The notes under the pieces are model-generated. The model was not told the DNA's origin. It was given only the letters and a program-made list of their open reading frames with translations, and ran no database searches. Shown here in pieces: positions 54,799 through 63,185 of a DNA stretch of 64,000 bases; within the stretch, counting starts at the first letter, position 1; each line of letters begins with the position of its first letter. The stretch is from Bacteroidota bacterium. GTDB taxonomy: Bacteria; Bacteroidota; Bacteroidia; Chitinophagales; Chitinophagaceae. A program made the translations under genes and the position numbers. Where the stretch lies: NCBI GenBank assembly GCA_013289175.1, contig JABDAN010000002.1, positions 1 through 64,000 on the forward strand, given 5' to 3'.

Positions 54799-54848
54799 GG
54801 AAAAAGTTTTAAAATTAGACTTCTGCAATTTACATGAAAGGTATTAAG

Positions 54849-54873
54849 ACCCCACGCAATAAATGAATGGGGT
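54849..54873. repeat. Stem ACCCCA/TGGGGT between divergent genes
   Basis: ACCCCA at 54849-54854 pairs with TGGGGT at 54868-54873 in the gap between the lactonase-like and deacetylase genes. It may be an operator. Confidence 0.25.
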
Positions 54874-54906
54874 AAAAGCGTTATTTAATCTGAAATCCGA
54901 TACTTT

Positions 54907-55788
54907 ATGAAACTCCTCAGCGGCTGCCTGCTTTTGTTCATGATGTCCTGCCAGTCCTTCCCGGATACCAGTGCATCTTCCGATCTCATGCAACCGGCTT
55001 CTGTGGCTTTTACCGGAGAGAAATCCCTTGCAAAGGCTGCGGAAGAATTTGAACCGCCTCGGGTGGACCCACCAACTACGGCCATACCCAGTGCTTCGGT
55101 CATCCTTTCTAAAAAACAGGTCCCCATTCTTTGTTATCACCAGATCCGGGACTGGAAACCTACCGATTCCAAGACTTCCAAAACCTATATTGTTCCGCCA
55201 GCTGCTTTTGCCGCCCAGATGCGTATGCTGGCTGATAGCGGTTACCATACCATTTCACCAGACCAGCTCTATGCCTACCTGGTTTCGGGCGCCAAATTGC
55301 CTGTAAAGCCCATCCTGTTGACATTTGACGACACCGATCTGGATCAGTATACCGTAGGTTATCCGGAAATGAAAAAATATGGCTTTAAAGGCATGTTCTT
55401 TATCATGACCGTATCGCTGGGAAGACCGCACTATATGAGCCGCGAACAGGTCCGTATGCTTTCCGATGAAGGCAATGCCATCGGTTCCCATACCTGGGAT
55501 CACCACAATGTAAAGAAATACGAAGGCAACGACTGGATCACACAGCTCGATAAGCCGACTAAGACCCTTGAACAAATCACGGGCAAAAATATTCGCTACT
55601 TCGCTTATCCCTTCGGTTTATGGAATACAGCCGCCTTTCCTGAACTTAAAAAAAGGGGTTTTGTGGCTGCCTTTCAGTTGAATGAAAAACCAGACAAAGC
55701 GGATCCACTCTATTGTATCCGCCGCATCATTGTTCCCGGAACCTGGACGGGAGCGGCCCTGAATCAATGGATTCAACGCGACTTCTAG
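54907..55788 (+). CDS. Polysaccharide deacetylase family lipoprotein
   Basis: A 293-aa NodB-homology enzyme (CE4) that removes acetyl groups from N-acetyl sugars. Lipoprotein signal LLSGCLLLFMMSC, Cys15-like lipobox. Metal/catalytic motif 1 is LTFDDTDLD; motif 2 the His pair in GSHTWDHHNV; motif 3 AYPFGLWN. The segment between the signal and residue 65 is low-complexity. QVPILCYHQIRDW marks the start of the fold. Target, chitin-like or peptidoglycan, is unknown. Confidence 0.88.
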   Translation: MKLLSGCLLLFMMSCQSFPDTSASSDLMQPASVAFTGEKSLAKAAEEFEPPRVDPPTTAIPSASVILSKKQVPILCYHQIRDWKPTDSKTSKTYIVPPAAFAAQMRMLADSGYHTISPDQLYAYLVSGAKLPVKPILLTFDDTDLDQYTVGYPEMKKYGFKGMFFIMTVSLGRPHYMSREQVRMLSDEGNAIGSHTWDHHNVKKYEGNDWITQLDKPTKTLEQITGKNIRYFAYPFGLWNTAAFPELKKRGFVAAFQLNEKPDKADPLYCIRRIIVPGTWTGAALNQWIQRDF

Positions 55789-55818
55789 GCTCATTACAAT
55801 CTTCTTACCTTGCCTTTC

Positions 55819-56775
55819 ATGATTTCCCCCGAAAAGGCAACCATGTTCCGCAACCGGCTTACAAAGGTCTTCCGGCACTTAAGTAAATCAGCAAAAAGAC
55901 AGGATATAACCTGCTACCGGATCTATGACCATGATCTGCCGGAATTTCCCCTTTGCATCGAAAAATATGAAGACTGGCTTTATGTTGCCGAATACCGGCG
56001 CAACCATCAAATGGAGGAGACGGAGCATATGCAGTGGCTGGAAGCCTGTAAGGCGATGATTGGAGAAATTACGGGTATGCCGGCTTCCCGAATCGTAGTG
56101 CGAACCCGCCAACGGAAATCCAACCGCCAGGACCAATACCAGAAACTAGACGATGAACAACAGTTTTTGGAGGTGCAGGAACAGGGTCTGCGTTTCAAAA
56201 TAAATCTGACCGACTACCTGGATACGGGACTTTTTCTGGATCACCGCATTACCCGCTCCATGGTAAGGGATCAGTCCGAAGGCAAAAGAGTCTTGAATTT
56301 ATTTTGTTATACGGGTTCATTCTCTGTATATGCTGCCCAGGGCCGGGCCGCAGAAATTGTATCGGTTGATTTATCGAAAACCTATCTCAAATGGGCCCGG
56401 GAAAATATGGAATTGAACGGCCTATTTGATCCTGATAAACATATTTACCTCCACGAAGACGTAAAACAATGGCTTCAGACTATTCCGGAAACGTATTACG
56501 ATCTGGTCATCATGGATCCACCGACTTTCAGCAACAGTAAGAGGATGGAGGATTTTCTGGATATTCAGGTCGATCACCCGACCCTGATCAACCAGGTTTT
56601 AGCCGGTATGAAACCAGGGGCCCTGCTTTATTTTAGCACCAATTTCTCCCGCTTTCAAATTCAAACCGATCAGTTAAAAAACTGCATCCTAAAAGATATT
56701 ACCCGCGCTACCACGCCTTTTGATTTCCAAGGCAAGCTCGCCCGATATTGTTTCTTGATCACCAAGGAGGGCTAG
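55819..56775 (+). CDS. rRNA methyltransferase, RlmK/RlmI-like
   Basis: A 318-aa class I SAM methyltransferase; the ATG at 55819 is preferred to the track's TTG. MFRNRLTKVFRHLSKSAKR corresponds to the start of the C-terminal half of E. coli RlmKL. SAM motif I NLFCYTGSFSVYAA; motif IV VIMDPPTFSNSKRM. The stretch LDTGLFLDHRITRSMV is typical of this group. The N-terminal THUMP/RlmL half is missing, so this should be an RlmK-like (m7G in 23S rRNA) enzyme, or a Bacteroidota relative with another target. Confidence 0.83.
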   Translation: MISPEKATMFRNRLTKVFRHLSKSAKRQDITCYRIYDHDLPEFPLCIEKYEDWLYVAEYRRNHQMEETEHMQWLEACKAMIGEITGMPASRIVVRTRQRKSNRQDQYQKLDDEQQFLEVQEQGLRFKINLTDYLDTGLFLDHRITRSMVRDQSEGKRVLNLFCYTGSFSVYAAQGRAAEIVSVDLSKTYLKWARENMELNGLFDPDKHIYLHEDVKQWLQTIPETYYDLVIMDPPTFSNSKRMEDFLDIQVDHPTLINQVLAGMKPGALLYFSTNFSRFQIQTDQLKNCILKDITRATTPFDFQGKLARYCFLITKEG

Positions 56776-56911
56776 GAGCGGTCCTTAAAAATTTTCTGAA
56801 GAACTTCTCTTTGTCTGGTTTCCCCCAGTCAGGCATTCCACCGAGAAAACAAACCAGCATTTTTCTGCCAACCTCACCAGCAGGAGCGGGTTTTATTTGC
56901 CAAAAATCATT

Positions 56912-56982
56912 GCTAATTATATTAGAAAAACTATGTTTCACGCAGGCTTATATACTATTCAATTGAGCCCAATATAATTAGC
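56912..56982. repeat. 12-bp perfect inverted repeat with 47-bp spacer
   Basis: GCTAATTATATT at 56912-56923 and its exact reverse complement AATATAATTAGC at 56971-56982. The 13-base core C[CT]AATTATATT[AG]G also lies upstream of tRNA-Cys at 51935. Confidence 0.45.
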
Positions 56983-57091
56983 TTGAATTATAATCGTAAT
57001 CAATTCATCTATATATAAATAGATACTATTATTTGCAATTAATATCCATGAACTCTCCTTAAGTTTTAATATGATTGAGTAAAATTATTCG

Positions 57092-57099
57092 TAAATTCG
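57092..57099 (+). promoter_or_regulatory. -7 box (TAAATTCG) for the WbqC gene
   Basis: One base off consensus, 19 nt before the ATG at 57119. Confidence 0.4.
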
Positions 57100-57118
57100 C
57101 CTTCCTGCACAATCTGCC

Positions 57119-57739
57119 ATGATCATCTCTGAATTACAATACTTTCCACCGGTTGATTTTGTATCCGCTTTATTTGAGGAATCATATATATATTTAGATA
57201 TATATGAACCTTATAGAAAAATGAGTTTTCGCAACCGCTGTATGATCGCCGGAGCGCAAGGAATCATCTCTTTATCGGTTCCTTTGCAGGAAGGAAGGAA
57301 CCAGCGATTGCAGATGAAAGATGTATTGATATCGAACGCTGAAAACTGGCAGGGTCGCCATTTAAAGTCGCTTTGTTCAGCCTATAGCCGCTCGCCGTTT
57401 TTCGAATACTACGTAGATGAATTGTCGCAGATTTACCAGAAACCGGTTGAAAAACTAACGGACTGGAATCTGGTTTGCCTCAATTGGATAAAGGAAAAAC
57501 TGGCCTGGAAAATACAGTGGCATCTGACCGAGGGACCGGTTCCATTTCAGGATGAAAATTTTGAAGATCAGCGAAACCGGTTGCTGCCAAAAAATTATAA
57601 AGAATTTGATAGTCTGAGATACCGGCAGGTCTTTGAGGAAAGAACCGGTTTTTTTCCCAACCTCTCCATTCTGGACCTCTTGTTTAATGCAGGACCCGGT
57701 ACCCCTGAGGAGCTTACAAAATCTGGGAGAGACCGCTAA
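57119..57739 (+). CDS. WbqC family protein
   Basis: A 206-aa WbqC-like protein. Recognisable segments are MIISELQYFPPVDFVSALFE, EPYRKMSFRNRCMIAGAQG, LSVPLQEGRN, and a late basic helix. The family is widespread in Bacteroidota and linked to polysaccharide loci by name, but its function is unclear. The first 30 codons are unusually AT-rich and hold a perfect 10-bp inverted repeat. Confidence 0.85.
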   Translation: MIISELQYFPPVDFVSALFEESYIYLDIYEPYRKMSFRNRCMIAGAQGIISLSVPLQEGRNQRLQMKDVLISNAENWQGRHLKSLCSAYSRSPFFEYYVDELSQIYQKPVEKLTDWNLVCLNWIKEKLAWKIQWHLTEGPVPFQDENFEDQRNRLLPKNYKEFDSLRYRQVFEERTGFFPNLSILDLLFNAGPGTPEELTKSGRDR

Positions 57740-57785
57740 AACGGAGATCTTATGCCACCTTACAAATCCAGCAAAAAGGAACTGG

Positions 57786-58568
57786 TCAGAGCGAAAGTTC
57801 AGAAGCAATCATTTCTGCAATATCGAGCACTTGAACGGTGCCTTCCTTTTCCTCATGTTTGATGCCATCGGTTAACATGGTATTGCAAAATGGGCAGGCA
57901 GAAGCAATCAGGGCTGCGCCAGTCTGCAAGGCTTCATGGGTCCTTTCAAAATTTATCCGGTTGGTTCCTTTTTCTTCCTCTTTGAACATCTGGCCGCCTC
58001 CGGCACCACAACAAAGACCTTTGCTTTTGCAGCGTTTCATTTCCACCAGTTCTGCATCCAGGGCTTCTAAAACCCGGCGGGGGGCTTCATAAATACCGTT
58101 TGCCCGGCCCAGGTAACAACTGTCGTGGTAAGCTATTTTTTTACCCTGAAAAGATCCTCCTTCTTTTAGCCGAATCTTACCTGCATCGATCAGCTGCTGA
58201 AGAAAAACACTGTGATGGACGACCTCAAAATGTCCACCGAGTTCTGGATATTCATTTTTGAGGATATTGAAACAGTGCGGGCAGGCAGTCACTATTTTTT
58301 TGATCTGATAACGGTTCAGGGTCTGGATATTCTGATAGGCCATCATTTGAAAAATGAATTCATTGCCAGCCCGCCTGGCCGGATCGCCTGTACACATCTC
58401 TTCTTTCCCCAAAATAGCCCATCCGACACCGATGTGATTGAGAATCGTAGAAAAGGCGCGGGTAATTTTTTGGGCCCGCTGATCATAACTACCCGAGCAT
58501 CCGACCCAAAATAAAATTTCAGGGGACTCTCCCCGGCTGACCAGGTCTGACATGACAGGTGCGACCAT
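57786..58568 (-). CDS. CCG-domain Fe-S protein (LldE/HdrB-like)
   Basis: A 260-aa protein from ATG 58568; the track's GTG adds 18 residues that do not look conserved. It has the Cys-rich CCG domain of heterodisulfide reductase B and LldE: WVGCSGSYDQRAQKI, ACPHCFNILKNEYPELGG and LCCGAGGGQMF, with a last SACPFCNTML. These bind a non-cubane 4Fe-4S cluster. It normally acts with a 4Fe-4S dicluster partner encoded immediately upstream. Here the likely partner is 5.2 kb away at the right edge. Confidence 0.9.
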   Translation of the reverse strand: MVAPVMSDLVSRGESPEILFWVGCSGSYDQRAQKITRAFSTILNHIGVGWAILGKEEMCTGDPARRAGNEFIFQMMAYQNIQTLNRYQIKKIVTACPHCFNILKNEYPELGGHFEVVHHSVFLQQLIDAGKIRLKEGGSFQGKKIAYHDSCYLGRANGIYEAPRRVLEALDAELVEMKRCKSKGLCCGAGGGQMFKEEEKGTNRINFERTHEALQTGAALIASACPFCNTMLTDGIKHEEKEGTVQVLDIAEMIASELSL

Positions 58569-58654
58569 GCGGTTTTTTTTATCCTGTAAATCTAATGCAA
58601 AATTGGCGCGCCAGTTAAGCACCGATTCGGTAATTTTAAAGGATAATACTCCTT

Positions 58655-59356
58655 ATGCCCGCTGATGACAAAATGCTTTTAATCCGCAACTACGATCTGT
58701 GGTGTAACCTCTCGGAAGAAGACTATGACGCCCTCCATATTGAACATCATTTTATGGAAGTACCGAAAGGAGAATACATTTATTTTGAGGCCTTTCACCA
58801 CAACAAAATTTATTTCGTCAAGGAGGGCTATATCCGGATTGGTCATATTGATCAGGACGGAAATGAAAAAGTAATGGAAATCATCCAAAAAGGCGAGTTG
58901 TTCGGACAGTTTACCCTGGAAAAAACGAATCTGCATGGAGAATTTGCCCAAGCCTACAAACAAGATGTAAGCCTTTGTGCATTTTACATTGAAGATTTTG
59001 AAAAGTTGCTGAAAAAAAGACCCGACCTAGCCCTTCGTTATAGTAAGCAGGTAGGGGCCAAACTCAGAACCATCGAAAATCGCTTACTGAACCTGTTGAA
59101 CAAAGATGTCAAGACCAGGCTGATTCATTTTTTATGGCAACTGGTGGAAAATAGGCTGGGAGAAACCATGCCGGAAGGCTTTTGCATTCCCAATTACCTC
59201 AAACATGAGGACATTGCCAACCTGATCGGCTCCAGCCGTCAGACGGTCACGACCATGATCAACGAACTGGAAGCCGAGGGAATTTTGTCCTATAACCGAC
59301 AGCAAATTTGCTTTCTGAATGTTAAAAACCTAAAAAACAAAGTCAATGTCAATTAA
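58655..59356 (+). CDS. Crp/Fnr family transcriptional regulator
   Basis: A 233-aa regulator. N-terminal cupin/cNMP domain: EVPKGEYIYFEAFHHNKIYFVKEGYIRIGH, followed by GELFGQFTLEK. C-terminal winged helix with recognition helix IGSSRQTVTTMINELEAEGIL. There is no Cys set for an Fe-S cluster, so it is not an FNR of the classical type. Divergent from the CCG protein. The stop region carries a TGTCA-N6-TGACA site, and the YHS-DoxX-YceI genes follow, so it probably controls them. Confidence 0.92.
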   Translation: MPADDKMLLIRNYDLWCNLSEEDYDALHIEHHFMEVPKGEYIYFEAFHHNKIYFVKEGYIRIGHIDQDGNEKVMEIIQKGELFGQFTLEKTNLHGEFAQAYKQDVSLCAFYIEDFEKLLKKRPDLALRYSKQVGAKLRTIENRLLNLLNKDVKTRLIHFLWQLVENRLGETMPEGFCIPNYLKHEDIANLIGSSRQTVTTMINELEAEGILSYNRQQICFLNVKNLKNKVNVN

Positions 59357-59362
59357 ATGACA
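59347..59362. promoter_or_regulatory. Crp/Fnr-type palindrome TGTCA-N6-TGACA
   Basis: A symmetric 16-bp site overlapping the regulator's stop codon. Its centre (59354.5) is about 41 bp upstream of the transcription start expected from the -7 box at 59384-59391, the classic class II activator position. Confidence 0.6.
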
Positions 59363-59383
59363 ATGTTTAATTCTGGTCACCAA

Positions 59384-59391
59384 TAGTTTTG
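59384..59391 (+). promoter_or_regulatory. -7 box (TAGTTTTG) for the YHS gene
   Basis: An exact TAnnTTTG, 15 nt before the ATG at 59407, with no -33 element at normal spacing, as expected for an activated promoter. Confidence 0.55.
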
Positions 59392-59406
59392 ATCATTATT
59401 AAGACC

Positions 59407-59862
59407 ATGAAAAAAAACTGGATAACGTTTTGTCTTTTGATTTTGACCTCTTTCGGCTATTCACAGACAGGTGCCAAACTATTTAACCTGGAGGATGGGG
59501 TTGGCTTGAATGGCTTTGATCCGGTGGGTTATTTTAACGTGGGCAAAGCTGTAAAAGGCCGGAAGGAATTTTCATATTTTTATGATGGAATCACCTATTA
59601 TTTTGCTTCAGCCTCCGACCGGGATATTTTCCGACTCGCCCCTGTGAAGTACCTGCCTCAGTATGGTGGTTGGTGTGCCTATGCCATGGGCCATGATGGT
59701 ACAAGGGTAGAAGTGGATCCAGAAACATTTAAAATCATCAATGGAAAACTATATTTATTTTATAATAAGTTTTTCAACAATACCCTAAAATCGTGGAACC
59801 GGGATGAACCGAAACTTCAGGCACAGGCAGATGCAAACTGGTTAAAAATTATACACCCCTGA
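59407..59862 (+). CDS. YHS domain protein, secreted
   Basis: A 151-aa protein from ATG 59407 (MKKNWITFCLLILTSFGYSQ signal peptide). The YHS domain core is visible as LNGFDPVGYF and YLPQYGGWCAYAMG with an aromatic-rich end (LYLFYNKFFNN). YHS domains bind metals in transport and detoxification proteins. It begins the YHS-DoxX-YceI cluster behind the Crp-type site; spacings are 14 bp to DoxX. Confidence 0.87.
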   Translation: MKKNWITFCLLILTSFGYSQTGAKLFNLEDGVGLNGFDPVGYFNVGKAVKGRKEFSYFYDGITYYFASASDRDIFRLAPVKYLPQYGGWCAYAMGHDGTRVEVDPETFKIINGKLYLFYNKFFNNTLKSWNRDEPKLQAQADANWLKIIHP

Positions 59863-59876
59863 TTAATAACAAACAT

Positions 59877-60278
59877 ATGAATATCCGAAACATAAATATC
59901 CGAAACGTAACGATTTGGATCCTACGGCTGGTTCCAGCCATCATCCTGCTTCAAACCTTATACTTTAAATTCACTGCACAACCCGAATCGGTCAAATTAT
60001 TTACAGAAATTGGTATGGAACCCTATGGTCGTATCGGTACCGGTGTATTGGAATTGATTGCGGCTATCCTGCTAGTCATTCCCCGGCTTACCCATTATGG
60101 TGCCATACTGGGACTGATCTTGATGACGGGTGCTCTATATTTTCACCTGACAAAACTGGGTATTTATTTTGACGGGGACGCCCTGTTGTTTTCTTATGCC
60201 GTCATCACTTTTTTGTGTTGTGCTCTGCTGATCTTAGCATACAGAAGTCAGCTGGCAAGCCAGCTGAGAAGGAAATAA
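59877..60278 (+). CDS. DoxX family membrane protein
   Basis: A 133-aa integral membrane protein with four helices. WILRLVPAIILLQTLYFKFT followed by TEIGMEPYGRIGTGVLELIAAILL is the DoxX pattern (conserved Phe-Lys and Glu in the second helix). Members are associated with thiosulfate:quinone oxidoreductase or redox homeostasis. Placed 14 bp after the YHS gene and directly before the YceI gene, so part of the same transcript. Confidence 0.9.
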   Translation: MNIRNINIRNVTIWILRLVPAIILLQTLYFKFTAQPESVKLFTEIGMEPYGRIGTGVLELIAAILLVIPRLTHYGAILGLILMTGALYFHLTKLGIYFDGDALLFSYAVITFLCCALLILAYRSQLASQLRRK

Positions 60279-60290
60279 TTGAATACAACC

Positions 60291-60845
60291 ATGATATTAC
60301 ATAGGAAACATATTTCGCACTTCAGCTGGCTTTTATTTTATTTTTTCTCATGGATTCCAATGGCTGCTGCACAGATGCATCCCCAAGTCCCGGGATCCAG
60401 TATCGTTTTCAGTATCCATAATTTCGGATTTAAAACGGGAGGTACCTTGGCGCCACCTCAAGGGGACATTCAGTTCAATCCCGACGATCTTTCCAAAGCA
60501 TCTTTTCAGGTCACCATTCAAACCGCATCAATCAATACGGACAATGAATCACGCGATGAACACTTGCGGGAAGAAGACTATTTTGATGTAAAAAAATATC
60601 CGCAGATCCGTTTTGTTTCAAATTCGGTTCGGTCTATGGACAAACAGGGTAACTACGAGGCCGCGGGTACCTTGACCATAAAGGATATCAGTAAACCCAT
60701 CAGCCTGCCTTTCAAGGCGGAAAAAACGGGCAACGGATATCGGTTTTCCGGATCTTTTAAAATGAACCGGAGGGACTTCAATATCGGCGGATCCAGCACC
60801 CTTTCCAATGAGCTGACCGTTGATATTATAGTGGTGGCCCAGTAG
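60291..60845 (+). CDS. YceI family protein, secreted
   Basis: A 184-aa lipocalin-like protein with a hydrophobic N-terminus that ends in a type I signal cleavage region (FSWIPMAAAQ). The beta-barrel is shown by SIVFSIHNFGFKTGGTL, FQVTIQTASINTDNESRDEHL, FDVKKYPQIRFVS and FKMNRRDFNIGG. YceI proteins bind isoprenoid quinones or long-chain lipids. The ATG at 60291 is preferred; a TTG four codons upstream abuts the DoxX stop. With YHS and DoxX it suggests a periplasmic redox or lipid-stress function. Confidence 0.9.
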   Translation: MILHRKHISHFSWLLFYFFSWIPMAAAQMHPQVPGSSIVFSIHNFGFKTGGTLAPPQGDIQFNPDDLSKASFQVTIQTASINTDNESRDEHLREEDYFDVKKYPQIRFVSNSVRSMDKQGNYEAAGTLTIKDISKPISLPFKAEKTGNGYRFSGSFKMNRRDFNIGGSSTLSNELTVDIIVVAQ

Positions 60846-60877
60846 GAAAAAAAATATTATTTTTAGCAAACGACACC

Positions 60878-61378
60878 ATGGAATTGCAAATAGCGGTAGA
60901 GAGGGTTTTCATACAACTGGGCCGTTCACTCGATCAGCTCAATGAGGTTCAATATGACTATCCTTGCGTTCAACTGTCGGGAAATACCATTGGACAACAT
61001 GTCCGACATATCATAGAGATGTTTCAATGCTTGGAGGAAGGTTGTCGTACGGGTATGGTGGATTATGAGAAAAGAGAAAGAAACCGGCAGATTGAAACCG
61101 ACAAGGCTTATGCAGTGGAGCTTTTGCAGAAAATTTCCCGGCAGATTCTTCCAGAAAACAAACACCTGATCCTCCTGGTTTATTATGATACGGTTGCTAC
61201 CAGCAGCGAAGAAATCCATACCAATTACTACAGGGAGATCGCCTATAATTTGGAACATGCCATCCACCATATGGCCCTTATCCGTGTGGGTCTGCGGGAG
61301 ATTGGTGGAATTTACGTAGAGGATTCCTATGGCGTCGCTGCCTCCACCCTCAAGTTTCGAAAGCAATGTGTACAGTAA
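60878..61378 (+). CDS. DinB superfamily protein
   Basis: A 166-aa four-helix bundle. His ligand patches GQHVRHIIEMF and EHAIHHMALIRVGL fit a DinB metal site. YDYPCVQLSGNTIGQHVRH is the usual start of the group. No catalytic role is established. It starts 32 bp after YceI and overlaps the NRDE gene by 13 bp, so it is in the same unit. Confidence 0.82.
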   Translation: MELQIAVERVFIQLGRSLDQLNEVQYDYPCVQLSGNTIGQHVRHIIEMFQCLEEGCRTGMVDYEKRERNRQIETDKAYAVELLQKISRQILPENKHLILLVYYDTVATSSEEIHTNYYREIAYNLEHAIHHMALIRVGLREIGGIYVEDSYGVAASTLKFRKQCVQ

Positions 61379-62097
61379 CTTTTATTCCTTCGGGGAATGC
61401 CTATTTTTTTACCTGCAGCCGGGATGAACATTCCAGCAGACCCATTGCCCAATTCCCGGCAGTCTATGAATTAAACCATCGTAGGTTATTATATCCCCGG
61501 GATCCCCTGGCGGGAGGAACCTGGATAGCTGCCGAGGAAACCGGTCATATTGGTATACTGATGAATGGCGCGATTAAACCCCATTCCCCTAAGCCACCCT
61601 ATCGAAAAAGTCGGGGTATGGTGCTGCTTGATCTGATTTCCAGTCCTTCTCCGGCAGATTCTTTTGAAGAGATGGATTTTGTGGGAATAGAACCTTTTAC
61701 CGCCATATTGTTTCAAGATCATCACCTCTATGCGGGTAAGTGGGATGGGGAAATGAAATGGATAGAATCTCTAAATCCTCAAAAACCGCAAATTTGGTCC
61801 TCCGTTACGCTCTATGACAGCGTCTCAATCAGAAAAAGGGAAAACTGGTTTAACCAGTGGCGGGAAGCCGTCCGGTATCCGGGAACCCTGGACATCCTTC
61901 ATTTTCACCAGCACGGGGGAGACGGAGACCCATTCAACAATGTTCTGATGAACCGGGATGACCAGGTATTCACCAACAGCATCAGTTCCATCCGACTGTC
62001 CCAGGAAGCCCTGTCCTTCCGCTACATCGATCTAAGAAACGGGGAGACAGCGGAATCCTTTCTTCCCCTGAAAAAATCTATTTCTGTAACCGCATGA
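61366..62097 (+). CDS. NRDE/TANGO2 family protein
   Basis: A 243-aa Ntn-type protein. The mature N-terminal Cys2 after initiator Met (MCTVTFIP) and FTCSRDEHSSR (an NRDE motif variant) identify the family. DPLAGGTWIAAEETGHIGIL and MVLLDLISS are typical. Human TANGO2 is tied to a metabolic disorder; the bacterial function is unknown. The start overlaps the DinB gene by 13 bp and the stop overlaps the next start by 4 bp, so translation is coupled. Confidence 0.88.
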   Translation: MCTVTFIPSGNAYFFTCSRDEHSSRPIAQFPAVYELNHRRLLYPRDPLAGGTWIAAEETGHIGILMNGAIKPHSPKPPYRKSRGMVLLDLISSPSPADSFEEMDFVGIEPFTAILFQDHHLYAGKWDGEMKWIESLNPQKPQIWSSVTLYDSVSIRKRENWFNQWREAVRYPGTLDILHFHQHGGDGDPFNNVLMNRDDQVFTNSISSIRLSQEALSFRYIDLRNGETAESFLPLKKSISVTA

Positions 62098-63167
62098 TCT
62101 TAAGATCGGGCTGGAAAAAAAAGCCGTTTTGGATCCGTTTGTTACATTGGGAATACTGGAGTTTCCAGGTGATCTATATTCCGATCTATCCTGTTTTTAT
62201 TTTCCTTTGTCTGAGGGCCCGTTCTTTTTTTTTCTTCTCGGCGGCGAACCCCACCATTCGCAACGGCGGTTTTCTTGGTGAATCTAAAAAAGATATTTTT
62301 CAGCTGGTGCCAGCCCACCTGCAGCCTCGGACTATTTTTTTTGATAAGACCTGCAAACCGCAGTCCGTTATGGAGCAATTGATGGCGGGAGATTTTCGGT
62401 ATCCCCTGATCGGCAAGCCCGATATGGGTGGGAAAGGAAGGGGTATCAAAAAACTCGACGATGAAATGTCGGTTAGAAAATATGCTGCCTCCGCTGAAAC
62501 GAACTTTCACATTCAGGAATTTATTCCCTATGAAAAGGAAATGGGCATTTTCTACTACCGTTATCCCGATCAGGCCCAGGGTAAAATTTCTGGCGTGGTG
62601 GAAAAAGAATTTCTAAAGGTGGTGGGTGATGGAATTAAAAATATCCGTCAACTTCTGCAAGACAACCCCCGGGGGATCCTTCAGCTCAGCCAGATTCAGT
62701 TGCATGAACCCCATTTGTTGGACCAGGTGGTTGAAGCAAATGAAGTTTTCACGGTTGTCCCTTATGGAAATCATGCCCGGGGCGCTTTATTCCTGGACAG
62801 CAGCGCAACCGTCCATTCCGCTCTGGAAAAATGGATGGATGGCGTCTGTAAGCAGATTCCTGGATTTTATTTTGGTCGTCTTGACATCCGATATAAAAAC
62901 AGGGAGCTCCTGGAAGCTGGAAAATCATTTTATATATTGGAAGTAAACGGAGCGGGCAGCGAACCCACCCATATATATGATCCGCGCCATTCCATTTTTT
63001 TTGCCTGGAGAGAGATTATTCGCCACTGGCTGATCCTTTATAAAATCAGTGTTGCCAACCACCGGCTAGGTCATCCATATATGTCTTGGTCAGAAGGGGT
63101 GAAGATGCTGAGAACAGATGAATACAATTCAAAAAGGTTGTCAGCCATGGACAAAAAATCCGCTTGA
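62094..63167 (+). CDS. ATP-grasp domain protein (membrane-associated)
   Basis: A 357-aa protein. An N-terminal hydrophobic, aromatic part (YIPIYPVFIFLCLRARSFFFF) is followed by AANPTIRNGGF, then an ATP-grasp fold with GDFRYPLIGKPDMGGKGRGI and LEVNGAGSEPTHIYD (Mg2+ ligands). The pattern fits Bacteroidota proteins annotated as D-alanine-D-alanine ligase-like or sugar-transferase-associated ATP-grasp. The carboxylate-amine substrates are unknown. Coupled to the NRDE gene by a 4-bp overlap and followed by LysE. Confidence 0.8.
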   Translation: MILRSGWKKKPFWIRLLHWEYWSFQVIYIPIYPVFIFLCLRARSFFFFSAANPTIRNGGFLGESKKDIFQLVPAHLQPRTIFFDKTCKPQSVMEQLMAGDFRYPLIGKPDMGGKGRGIKKLDDEMSVRKYAASAETNFHIQEFIPYEKEMGIFYYRYPDQAQGKISGVVEKEFLKVVGDGIKNIRQLLQDNPRGILQLSQIQLHEPHLLDQVVEANEVFTVVPYGNHARGALFLDSSATVHSALEKWMDGVCKQIPGFYFGRLDIRYKNRELLEAGKSFYILEVNGAGSEPTHIYDPRHSIFFAWREIIRHWLILYKISVANHRLGHPYMSWSEGVKMLRTDEYNSKRLSAMDKKSA

Positions 63168-63185
63168 GTAAACCCAAAAGCGCTT

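Larger units (their letters stand above)
56776..57118. other. 343-bp AT-rich intergenic region
   Basis: The only gene-free stretch above 300 bp. It holds a perfect 12-bp inverted repeat (next entry), an ATCTAT/ATAGAT stem at 57007-57024, and the WbqC promoter. I see no gene in it. Confidence 0.6.

Noticed and set aside
56748-56966. Plus-strand 72-aa ORF in the 343-bp gap
   Set aside because: Starts inside the methyltransferase gene and shows no protein-like pattern.
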